Source: Chryseobacterium taiwanense | Lineage (GTDB): Bacteria; Bacteroidota; Bacteroidia; Flavobacteriales; Weeksellaceae | DNA length: 64,000 nt | Reading direction: 5' to 3' | Assembly (NCBI RefSeq): GCF_000813825.1 | Contig: NZ_JWTA01000004.1 | Location: 124,001 to 188,000 of the forward strand | Part shown: piece by piece, positions 36,526 to 44,088 of the stretch | Layout of the letters: every line of letters begins with the position of its first letter | Position numbering within the stretch: position 1 is the first letter of the stretch | Notes under the pieces: generated by a model | The model's input: the letters and a program-made list of their open reading frames with translations, nothing else | What the model was told of the DNA's origin: nothing | Databases searched by the model: none | Program-made: the position numbers and the translations under genes

Positions 36526-37928
36526 TGAGGAAACTCCTTACGCTCATAAAAGAAGGATCGGTTTTTACCTATAGAGCCTTAGCCGGAAAAAAAACCGAGC
36601 TGACCTCCGGAAGTATTAACCGTTCCATCTTTAGCCTGGCAATTCCTATGGTGATGGAATTGGTGATGGAATCCGTCTTCGTGAGCGTCAATCTTTTGAT
36701 CATTGCCAAATTGGGTGATAAAGTTCTTGGTCTTGTCGGGATTACGGACAACTATATCAATTTTGCTTATGCCATTGCGGTGGGTATCGGGATTGCTGCT
36801 GCAACATTAACTGCAAGAAGAGCCGGTGAAAAAGATTACGAAGGAATGGGAAGAACAGCGCAGTATATTATTTTGCTGGCTTTGTTTTTTGCTGTTTTAA
36901 TTGGCGGACTTTCCTGTCTATTCTCCTCTGAAATTGTAAGTTTTCTGGGAGTAAACAGTCATGGCGTCAATGACGGATTGCAGTTTTCAAGGTTGGTTTT
37001 TCTCAGCATAGGACTAATTATCGTTCGCCTTTCTGTCAATGGACTGTTTCGGGGAGCAGGTGATGCCGATATTGCCATGAAATCTCTCTGGATCTGCCAT
37101 ATTTCCAACATCATTTTTGCGATTATCCTTGTTTTCGGATTAGGAGTTATCCCCGCTTTCGGACTGATGGGATTGGCTTATGCAACTGTACTGTCGAGAT
37201 TTTTAGGCGTTTTGTATCAGATATACATCTTCTTTTCCGGGAAGACTAGTATCCGTATTATGACTCCTTTTCAATGGGATTTTCCATTGTTGAAAAAGAT
37301 CCTGAAAATTGCCTTTGGAGGACTTGTTCAGTATATCATTCCCACCTCAAGCTGGCTGATTATGGTGAAAATCATTGCCACTTTCGGAACAACAGCTCTT
37401 GCAGGATACATTATCGCCCAGCGTATTGCTTCAGTAGCAACAATGCCTGCCTGGGGAATAGGAAACGCAGCCGGAGTGCTTACAGGGCAGAATCTAGGAG
37501 CCGGCAATTCGGAACGCGCTGAAAAAACGGTATGGAGAGCCGGAACCATCAATATGACCTATTTGGTTGCCGTAGCTTTATTCTGGCAAATCGCGGCTGA
37601 ATATGTTGTCAAGCTATTCACTACAGAAGCAGAAGTTGCGAGATATGCTGTACAGTATATTCATGTTGTTTCTATGGCTTATTTACTGTTAGGATTTACC
37701 ATGGTCATAAGCCGTGCGCTGAATGCAGCCGGAAATATTATGCAGGTTACGCTGCTTTACATCATTATGTTTTATGTCATTCAGCTTCCTATGGCGTATC
37801 TCTTAGGAGTGCGGCTGCAATGGGAACTGAAAGGAATATTTGCCGCTATTGTTTCTTCTGAAATCGTACTGGCTGTATTATTCCTGATGATTTTTAAAAA
37901 TGGAAAATGGAAAACTATAAAAATTTAA
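36522..37928 (+). CDS. MATE-family exporter, probable siderophore efflux
   Basis: Twelve-helix multidrug/toxin-extrusion transporter of 468 residues, with the family segments SLAIPMVMELVMES near the start, LFRGAGDADIAMKSL, and GAGNSERAEKTVWRAG in the second half. Starting inside the stop of the synthetase gene (ATGATG at 36522), it is translationally coupled to siderophore assembly, so export of the finished siderophore is the likely job. The frame from 36522 uses either of two adjacent ATGs. Confidence 0.88.
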   Translation: MMRKLLTLIKEGSVFTYRALAGKKTELTSGSINRSIFSLAIPMVMELVMESVFVSVNLLIIAKLGDKVLGLVGITDNYINFAYAIAVGIGIAAATLTARRAGEKDYEGMGRTAQYIILLALFFAVLIGGLSCLFSSEIVSFLGVNSHGVNDGLQFSRLVFLSIGLIIVRLSVNGLFRGAGDADIAMKSLWICHISNIIFAIILVFGLGVIPAFGLMGLAYATVLSRFLGVLYQIYIFFSGKTSIRIMTPFQWDFPLLKKILKIAFGGLVQYIIPTSSWLIMVKIIATFGTTALAGYIIAQRIASVATMPAWGIGNAAGVLTGQNLGAGNSERAEKTVWRAGTINMTYLVAVALFWQIAAEYVVKLFTTEAEVARYAVQYIHVVSMAYLLLGFTMVISRALNAAGNIMQVTLLYIIMFYVIQLPMAYLLGVRLQWELKGIFAAIVSSEIVLAVLFLMIFKNGKWKTIKI

Positions 37929-37929
37929 A

Positions 37930-38175
37930 ATGAACACTACAGACGAATTTTATGAAATTATTGCTGCTGCCATCGCAGTAAAAAAAGAACTGGTGAATGA
38001 AGACCTCACTTATCAGGAAATCCCGGAGTGGGATTCTATGTCTCATCTTCTTATCGTAGAAGCTCTTGAACAATACTATCAGGTAAAGTTTGACTTTAAC
38101 GATATCATGGAAATGGGCACCGTGGGAAAAATCCGTGAGAAAATGAAAAAATACGAAGTATTCGTAGAAAACTAA
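37930..38175 (+). CDS. Acyl carrier protein of the siderophore cluster
   Basis: An 81-residue acidic, helical protein with the phosphopantetheine site EWDSMSHL; Ser36 is the attachment residue. Its length and layout fit a stand-alone acyl carrier protein. It starts one base after the MATE stop region and ends just before an adenylate-forming ligase gene, so the two are a loading pair. Most NIS clusters have no carrier protein. Here it would present an activated acyl group, perhaps to the GNAT domain (inference). Confidence 0.88.
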   Translation: MNTTDEFYEIIAAAIAVKKELVNEDLTYQEIPEWDSMSHLLIVEALEQYYQVKFDFNDIMEMGTVGKIREKMKKYEVFVEN

Positions 38176-38179
38176 TTTT

Positions 38180-39568
38180 ATGAAAATTTTAGAAAATATA
38201 ATTGCCAATAAAAGCCTCTTATTCACAGAGGCTTCTACTGGCAAAACGATTCCGGTGGGAACACTGTACCGGTCTCTGGGATTAAACCCCGTCGAAAAAG
38301 GGTTGTTATTTCTATATAATGATAATCAGCTTCCGGGTATTGAGGTGCTTCTTAATTTTTATGGAACAGCACATACCATTGCTTTGCTCGGGCAAAAACT
38401 GCATACAGATTTCAAAGACCGTCTTGAAGCAGAATATCGTCCCAAATACATCTTTGATCCTCAAAGAAATGAAATTCTCGGCTACAGCCTGAAAGAGTTT
38501 TCAGAGACGATCAGCATCTTTATGAAGGATGATTATAAGCATGAAGTGACTATTAATCCCGAAATCAAGATCCTTCTGAGTACTTCAGGAACAACAGGAA
38601 ATCCCAAATTGGTAAAACTCTCGGATGAAAGTCTTTATCAGAATGCTTTGAGTATTCTTCAGTATATGCCTATTCTGGACTCTGATGTGGTGGCTTTAAA
38701 TGTTCCGATTAACTTCGTGTACGGATTTTCCATATTTACCACCAACTGTATGCGTGCAGGAAGAATCGTATGTTCTGATAAGGATATCATGCAGAAAGCC
38801 TTTTGGGATGAAATGGATCTGTACGGATATAGTACTTTAGGAGGCGTTCCTTACCTTTATGAAAACCTCAACAGAATCGGTTTTTTCAGAAAAGACTCTC
38901 CCAGCTTACGATATTTAACTCATACCGGCGGAGTGATCAACAGTGAATTAAGAAAAATCATTTTTTCATACTGTAATGAGTACAATAAGGAATTCTTTGC
39001 CCAATACGGACAGACTGAAGCCGGAGGAAGAATGGCTTACCTTTCCACTGAAGGGCTTTTAAATGATGAAACCTCTATTGGAACTCCGGTACATGGCGGC
39101 GATTTCAGGATTGATCCTGATACCGAAGAACTACTGTTCTCCCATAAAAGTATTTTTGGAGGATATGCAAATACACTGGAAGATCTTATTTCATATAATC
39201 AACCTAGGATACTTCATACCGGAGATACGGCCAGAAAAAGTGATGATGGAATCTATTATATCACAGGAAGGATAAAACGTATTATGAAGCTTTTCGGTAT
39301 CCGCCTGAATCTGGATGAGGTTGAATTCATTCTTAAAAATGAACTGAAAGAAAATACGTTTGCCTGTCTTAATGATCGCGATAAAAAAATCATTGTTCTG
39401 TATGACAATCCGGAAATAGATCCGCAACATATTATTGACATCATAAAAAACAAACTGAGTATCAACCCACAATACATACGTACAGAATACATAGAGTCAT
39501 TTCCACTATCACAAAACGGTAAAATCAACTACCCCTTACTACAAAACTTACAGCATGAAAATATTTAA
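38180..39568 (+). CDS. Adenylate-forming acyl-ACP ligase of the siderophore cluster
   Basis: AMP-dependent synthetase of 462 residues. Motifs: STSGTTGNPKLVKLS (A3 P-loop, near 133-147), YGQTEAGGRM (A5), LHTGDTARKSDDG with YYITGR (A7), RIKRIMKLFGIRLNLDEVE (A8), and SQNGKINYPLL with the catalytic Lys (A10). It lacks any fused carrier domain; the ACP directly upstream (4-bp gap) is the probable acceptor. It likely activates the carboxylic acid of the hydroxamate arm; fumarate would fit the chryseochelin structure, and a fatty acid is an alternative. It overlaps the receptor gene by 14 bp. Confidence 0.85.
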   Translation: MKILENIIANKSLLFTEASTGKTIPVGTLYRSLGLNPVEKGLLFLYNDNQLPGIEVLLNFYGTAHTIALLGQKLHTDFKDRLEAEYRPKYIFDPQRNEILGYSLKEFSETISIFMKDDYKHEVTINPEIKILLSTSGTTGNPKLVKLSDESLYQNALSILQYMPILDSDVVALNVPINFVYGFSIFTTNCMRAGRIVCSDKDIMQKAFWDEMDLYGYSTLGGVPYLYENLNRIGFFRKDSPSLRYLTHTGGVINSELRKIIFSYCNEYNKEFFAQYGQTEAGGRMAYLSTEGLLNDETSIGTPVHGGDFRIDPDTEELLFSHKSIFGGYANTLEDLISYNQPRILHTGDTARKSDDGIYYITGRIKRIMKLFGIRLNLDEVEFILKNELKENTFACLNDRDKKIIVLYDNPEIDPQHIIDIIKNKLSINPQYIRTEYIESFPLSQNGKINYPLLQNLQHENI

Positions 39569-41996
39569 AACCCCTATATTACTTTTATTTTTTATTGGTC
39601 TTCCAATGGTTGTTTCTGCCCAGCAGAGCGAACGTGTAAACGGAAAGATCATGCTCTCTGAAAAAGTGCCTGTGAAAAACGCACTTTTAAGATTAGTCAA
39701 TACACCGTATCAGGCCAAGACCAATAGTTCAGGAGAATATTACTTTGATAATGTGCCGCCGGGAGAATATACACTTCAGGTGGTTTTGAATGATATTGAG
39801 TTAATGCGTGAGCAGATTCACATTGAAAAAGATGTGTTTGAAATTCCTCCAATCTATACTTCTTCAGTAGAAAACAACGTCATTGAAGGAATTACAGTAT
39901 ATGCTTTCAGCAGAAACAAATTTTTGGATAGGGACAGTACCACCGTCGCCAAAATGCCGTTAAAAAACATTGAAAATCCCCAGTTTTACACAAGTATTAA
40001 CCAGCAGGTTCTTAAAGAGCAGCTTATTTATGATGTTTCGGATGCGGTAAAAAATGCTCCCGGTATTGTAAAAATGCAGGGAAGCGCCGGTAGAGCAGGA
40101 GATGGAAGCTTTTATTATAATTTAAGAGGGTTTCCTACCAGAATTTCTATGGTAGATGGTGTTCCTGCAACGACCAACTCAGAAATTGATCCTGCGGACA
40201 TTGAACGTATCGATGTGATTAAAGGTCCTTCCGGAACTCTGTACGGAGGTACCGTAAATTCCTTTGGAGGATTGATTAATGTGACCACCAAAAAACCGAA
40301 AGATTATTTTGGAGGTGAGGCTTCATATCTTTTGGGAAGTTATAATCTGAACCGTGTTACAGCTGATGTATACGGTCCGATCACGAATTCAAGGAAAACT
40401 TTGTTCCGTTTGAATGCCGCCTACCAGTATCAGAATGGTTTCAGAGATTCTGAGTTCAGAAAATCCATGTTTGTGGCACCTACATTCAGCTATCAGGTGA
40501 ATGACCGGTTAAAATTCAACCTTGGTGCTCAGATTTATACCTATGAAGGAACGAACACCCCGATTATCTTTTTACCGAGAACCAGACCATTTATTGCAAC
40601 AACTCCGGATCAGCTTGGATACGATTGGAAAAAATCATATTCTAATAATGATATGAGCTTAAAGGCTCCTTCTATCAACATAAAGGCTGAGGTGAATTAT
40701 AAAATTTCAGATCAGTGGAGTTCTCAGACTTTAATTTCAAGAAACTATAGAAAAACGGAAGGATTGTATCAGTACCAGTTCATGAGAGGAGCTACAGATA
40801 ACCTTTTGGAACGTAATGTACAGTGGCAGAATGGTGAAGGTGCGTCTACAAGTATTCAGCAGAACTTTAACGGAGAATTTAACATAGGAAGCATCAAAAA
40901 TAAACTGCTTGTTGGCTTAGATTATTTAAACCAGTCTTTGAATAATAACCTTTCTCCGATTGTTGTATTTGATTACATTGACCCTAGAAACCCTACTGCG
41001 CCAATAGCATCACCAGTAACGGGTACATATGGAAATATATCCAGAGATCTGGCATTGCAGAAGATTCAAAGCTCTACAGCTCCTTTGGTAAGAAATACGG
41101 CATCAAGTAATATGTATGGAGCCTATGTTTCTGATGCGGTATATATTACAGACCGTTTGGTTGCTTTGCTAAGCTTACGTTTTGACCATTATGAAAGTAA
41201 GGGGCAGCTTGACCTGAACACAAACATCAATACAGGAACATTCAACCAGAATGCATTGTCTCCTAAATTTGGTTTATCTTATCAGATCATCAAAGAACAT
41301 TTGTCTGCCTATGCCAACTATATGAATGGATTCAGTAATGTCGCTCCTGTTGCGCAGCCGCTTGCCGACTACAGCGGGGATTTCAAGCCACAGAGATCCA
41401 ATCAGTGGGAAGCAGGATTCAAAGGAAATCTTTGGAGAAACAGAGTGAATTTTACCGTAGGATATTATGATATTCTTGTGGATAATATGTTAAGAGTAGA
41501 ACCAATAACCCGTGACGGAAAGAACTACAATGTGACGATCCAGGATGGAGAACAAAGAAGCAAAGGGTTCGAAATTGAAACAACCATGAACCCGATCCAG
41601 GGGCTGAATATTATAGCAGGGTATTCTTATAACGACAGCAAATTTGTAAGAGCTGCCGCGTCTGTTGACGGTCGTCGTCCTTCATCTTCGGGGCCTGCTA
41701 ATGTTTTCAATTCATGGGTCAGTTATATTTTGCCGATTAAAGGGCTTCAGGGATTAGGTTTAGGCTTTGGGGTCAATCGTGTTGGGAAGCAGATTAGTGT
41801 AGACAATGTGACCACCGGACAGTTTATATTCCCAGCGTATACTTTGGTGAATGCTTCCGTGTCTCTTGAAAAAGAAAGATACAGAGTAGGATTTAAAATG
41901 AATAATTTAGGAAATACCCAGTATTTTGCAGGACAGGGTGTTATAGTTGCCCAGATGCCTCGTAACTTTGTTGCAGAGGTTACTCTTAAATTTTAA
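39555..41996 (+). CDS. TonB-dependent siderophore receptor
   Basis: Outer-membrane receptor of 813 residues. A signal peptide at 1-22 (cleaved after VSA) is followed by a CarboxypepD_reg-like beta domain (residues 26-90, SGEYYFDNVPPGEYTLQVV), a plug domain (YDVSDAVKNAPGIVKMQG; IDVIKGPSGTLYGG) and a 22-strand barrel ending in Phe (FVAEVTLKF). The plug motif VIKGPSGTLYG is usual for hydroxamate-type receptors. It overlaps the ligase gene by 14 bp, so uptake is co-expressed with synthesis. The ligand is most likely the siderophore made here. Confidence 0.92.
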   Translation: MKIFKTPILLLFFIGLPMVVSAQQSERVNGKIMLSEKVPVKNALLRLVNTPYQAKTNSSGEYYFDNVPPGEYTLQVVLNDIELMREQIHIEKDVFEIPPIYTSSVENNVIEGITVYAFSRNKFLDRDSTTVAKMPLKNIENPQFYTSINQQVLKEQLIYDVSDAVKNAPGIVKMQGSAGRAGDGSFYYNLRGFPTRISMVDGVPATTNSEIDPADIERIDVIKGPSGTLYGGTVNSFGGLINVTTKKPKDYFGGEASYLLGSYNLNRVTADVYGPITNSRKTLFRLNAAYQYQNGFRDSEFRKSMFVAPTFSYQVNDRLKFNLGAQIYTYEGTNTPIIFLPRTRPFIATTPDQLGYDWKKSYSNNDMSLKAPSINIKAEVNYKISDQWSSQTLISRNYRKTEGLYQYQFMRGATDNLLERNVQWQNGEGASTSIQQNFNGEFNIGSIKNKLLVGLDYLNQSLNNNLSPIVVFDYIDPRNPTAPIASPVTGTYGNISRDLALQKIQSSTAPLVRNTASSNMYGAYVSDAVYITDRLVALLSLRFDHYESKGQLDLNTNINTGTFNQNALSPKFGLSYQIIKEHLSAYANYMNGFSNVAPVAQPLADYSGDFKPQRSNQWEAGFKGNLWRNRVNFTVGYYDILVDNMLRVEPITRDGKNYNVTIQDGEQRSKGFEIETTMNPIQGLNIIAGYSYNDSKFVRAAASVDGRRPSSSGPANVFNSWVSYILPIKGLQGLGLGFGVNRVGKQISVDNVTTGQFIFPAYTLVNASVSLEKERYRVGFKMNNLGNTQYFAGQGVIVAQMPRNFVAEVTLKF

Positions 41997-41998
41997 TA

Positions 41999-43177
41999 AT
42001 GAAACTTATATTCAGAAAAATTGCTTATCAATTACATGTATGGCTCGGACTCACGTCCGGGCTTATCATTGTTATTATAGCGGCAACAGGATGTATCCTC
42101 GCTTTTGAAGATGAGCTGAAACAGTTTATACATCCTCAAAGGTATTTTGTAGAAAAAATAGAACAGAAAAAATTACCGCTTTCAGAATTGACTCTGAGAG
42201 CAGAAAAAGCACTCCCCGACAGTCTGAAAATAAAAAGGGTTCAAATCTCCTCCGATCCATCAAGAACCTATATGTTCCGTACTCTGAAAATGAATAACGA
42301 GGCCCTCTCCTTTTGGGGAACCTATATTTATTATTACAGAGTCTATGTAGATCCTTATTCAGGAAAAATTCAGGAGGTGGAAAATGCAAAAAAAGATTTC
42401 TTTGAAATTGTTCTGGATCTACACCGCAGACTTTTACTCGGAGAGAAGATAGGAAAAATGATAACGGGATATTCTACTCTTATATTTACGATCCTATTAC
42501 TTTCCGGACTGGTCATCTGGTATCCCCGAAAAATGAGCAAGGCCATGCTGAAAGGGATGTTTTTTATTAAAACCTCAGCCAACTGGAAAAGAATCAATTA
42601 TGATGTTCATAATGTACTGGGATTCTATGCTGTCATTCCGTTATTATTAATATGCTATTCCGCATTGATATGGAGCTTTGAAGATATTGATAAATGGGTA
42701 GAAAACACATTAAACGACAATAGTATCAAGGAAAAAAAAGCTGAAAGTAAAATTCCGGCCGGAGAATTCATCCATCAGAAAAATATTTTGAATCTAGTAG
42801 GTGACAAAGTACTGAAAGACCTTCATGATAAAAAATCTGCCATGATTAATTTTCCACGAACGGAAGAAGGAACTTATTATGCTGAAGTAAATTTTGACAA
42901 CAGATACTATCGGAATATTCATTATAATATTGACCAATATTCCGGTGAGGTTTTAAAATATCAGTCTTATAAAGATCATATGGGATCCGGTTCTGCATTA
43001 AGGGAGAGAAATTACGATCTGCATACAGGAAGTATTCTCGGAACTCCAACCAGACTGATTTATCTTTTGGCAGCCTTCATAGCAACTTCATTGCCTATTA
43101 CAGGTTTTATTATTTATATCAATAAAAAGAAGAAAAAACCTAAAAAGAAATCTAGAATTAAAATATCCAAAAACTAA
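41999..43177 (+). CDS. PepSY-TM membrane protein, probable ferric-siderophore reductase
   Basis: Inner-membrane protein of 392 residues with a PepSY-associated layout: TM near 12-35 (LHVWLGLTSGLIIVIIAATG), a periplasmic domain, TM near 155-175 (LHRRLLLGEKIGKMITGYST before it), a further TM near 203-225, and a last TM near 350-372 before a Lys-rich tail. His residues at helix ends (HVW, LHRRL, VHNVLG) fit heme binding, as in FoxB/FpvG-type iron-siderophore reductases. It lies 2 bp after the receptor and is last in the operon. Confidence 0.85.
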   Translation: MKLIFRKIAYQLHVWLGLTSGLIIVIIAATGCILAFEDELKQFIHPQRYFVEKIEQKKLPLSELTLRAEKALPDSLKIKRVQISSDPSRTYMFRTLKMNNEALSFWGTYIYYYRVYVDPYSGKIQEVENAKKDFFEIVLDLHRRLLLGEKIGKMITGYSTLIFTILLLSGLVIWYPRKMSKAMLKGMFFIKTSANWKRINYDVHNVLGFYAVIPLLLICYSALIWSFEDIDKWVENTLNDNSIKEKKAESKIPAGEFIHQKNILNLVGDKVLKDLHDKKSAMINFPRTEEGTYYAEVNFDNRYYRNIHYNIDQYSGEVLKYQSYKDHMGSGSALRERNYDLHTGSILGTPTRLIYLLAAFIATSLPITGFIIYINKKKKKPKKKSRIKISKN

Positions 43178-43182
43178 AGTAC

Positions 43183-43216
43183 AAAAGGCTTTCTTATGAA
43201 TAAGGAAGTCTTTTTT
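43183..43216 (+). terminator. Terminator of the siderophore operon
   Basis: AAAAGGCTTTCTTAT (43183-43197) pairs with ATAAGGAAGTCTTTT (43200-43214) along 15 bp with two G-U pairs, then a T run. It is 6 bp after the PepSY stop codon. Confidence 0.8.
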
Positions 43217-43266
43217 GTTATTAATTTTCTCCCTCCTTTCCTATCAAAAATATTTCAAAACTTATT

Positions 43267-43298
43267 CATCACACTTATCAGGAATTCCATCACACTTA
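43267..43298. repeat. Two CATCACACTTA direct repeats 21 bp apart
   Basis: Exact 11-bp copies at 43267-43277 and 43288-43298, start to start 21 bp, two helical turns. This is the spacing used by regulators that bind direct repeats on one face of DNA. The remaining 43217-43549 gap is AT-rich and holds no gene. Its target and direction are unknown; the next gene downstream starts at 43550. Confidence 0.4.
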
Positions 43299-43549
43299 CT
43301 AAATTAAAAAGAACAGTTGTTAGTTTTAATTTTATGTTCATTTAGATCCTTTTTATATTAGTAACAACAATTATTAAAGTATTGTTAAGCTTGATATTTT
43401 CACTTAATATAAATTATCAAATCTAAACCTTTTTGATTATAAAAAAACAACCAATAAGCTTATTAAAATATTACATAAGTGTTAATTTAAAAACAATCAT
43501 ACATTATTCAAACTAATTTTTAGCTATATTTAAATAACTAACAAATCAC

Positions 43550-43828
43550 ATGCGAATGAAATATAAATCTACTATTTTTCTTTTTTGTTTCTATTTCAGT
43601 ACTATTCTCTATTCACAAGTTCCCAAATATCGCGGAACAAATGGCAATTCTCATTATGATTTTTTGCAAACCTTGGATAGAGTATATATCCATATAGGTA
43701 CCTTAGACTTTAATAATATTAATGCTACTAGAAGCAATCCTTTCTCATTCGCAAATGGAATGTATATGATTCTACTCAAAGACCGAGAAAAAACCGTTGT
43801 TTCTGAAAAATTAATTATTAAAAGATAA
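43550..43828 (+). CDS. Short secreted protein with a degenerate T9SS sorting-domain tail
   Basis: A 92-residue protein with a signal peptide (YKSTIFLFCFYFSTILYSQ, about 4-22) and no recognisable functional domain. Its last 25 residues (FANGMYMILLKD, then KLIIKR) match the end of a type-A sorting domain, as in other T9SS cargo ('NGIYII.LKDG....KKFI'). The front of the sorting domain is missing. It could be a small T9SS cargo, or the remnant of a larger gene left after an internal deletion. A terminator follows. Confidence 0.6.
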   Translation: MRMKYKSTIFLFCFYFSTILYSQVPKYRGTNGNSHYDFLQTLDRVYIHIGTLDFNNINATRSNPFSFANGMYMILLKDREKTVVSEKLIIKR

Positions 43829-43849
43829 TTTAAAGATACGCTTATAGTT

Positions 43850-43899
43850 ACACCTTCCTTTTTTAAATTAAAAACTTAAATCTTGGAAGGTGTTTTTTG
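43850..43899 (+). terminator. Terminator after the short T9SS-tail gene
   Basis: ACACCTTCC (43850-43858) pairs perfectly with GGAAGGTGT (43885-43893) across a 26-base loop, followed by TTTTT. Confidence 0.65.
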
Positions 43900-43943
43900 C
43901 TTTAAAAGTAATTCTACATTTTAACATTTAAATAATATTGCCT

Positions 43944-43997
43944 ATGAAAAAACTTTACAACAACATGACCAACCACCTGTTCTTTAATTCCACCTAA
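43944..43997 (+). pseudogene. Broken 5' end resembling the leaders of the two giant T9SS genes
   Basis: A 17-codon frame starting MKKLYNN, ended by TAA. The first five residues and most of the bases match the starts of the genes at 44089 (MKKLYSF) and 49139 (MKKLYLL). It may be the remnant of a third copy, or a short leader. The frame is too short to call it a gene with confidence. Confidence 0.3.
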
Positions 43998-44088
43998 ATT
44001 AAATACAGTGAATAAACTACACAGTAATTAAAAAACCATTTTTTTAATCAAATGAATTTAATGTTTAATCAATAAGAATTGTATAAAT

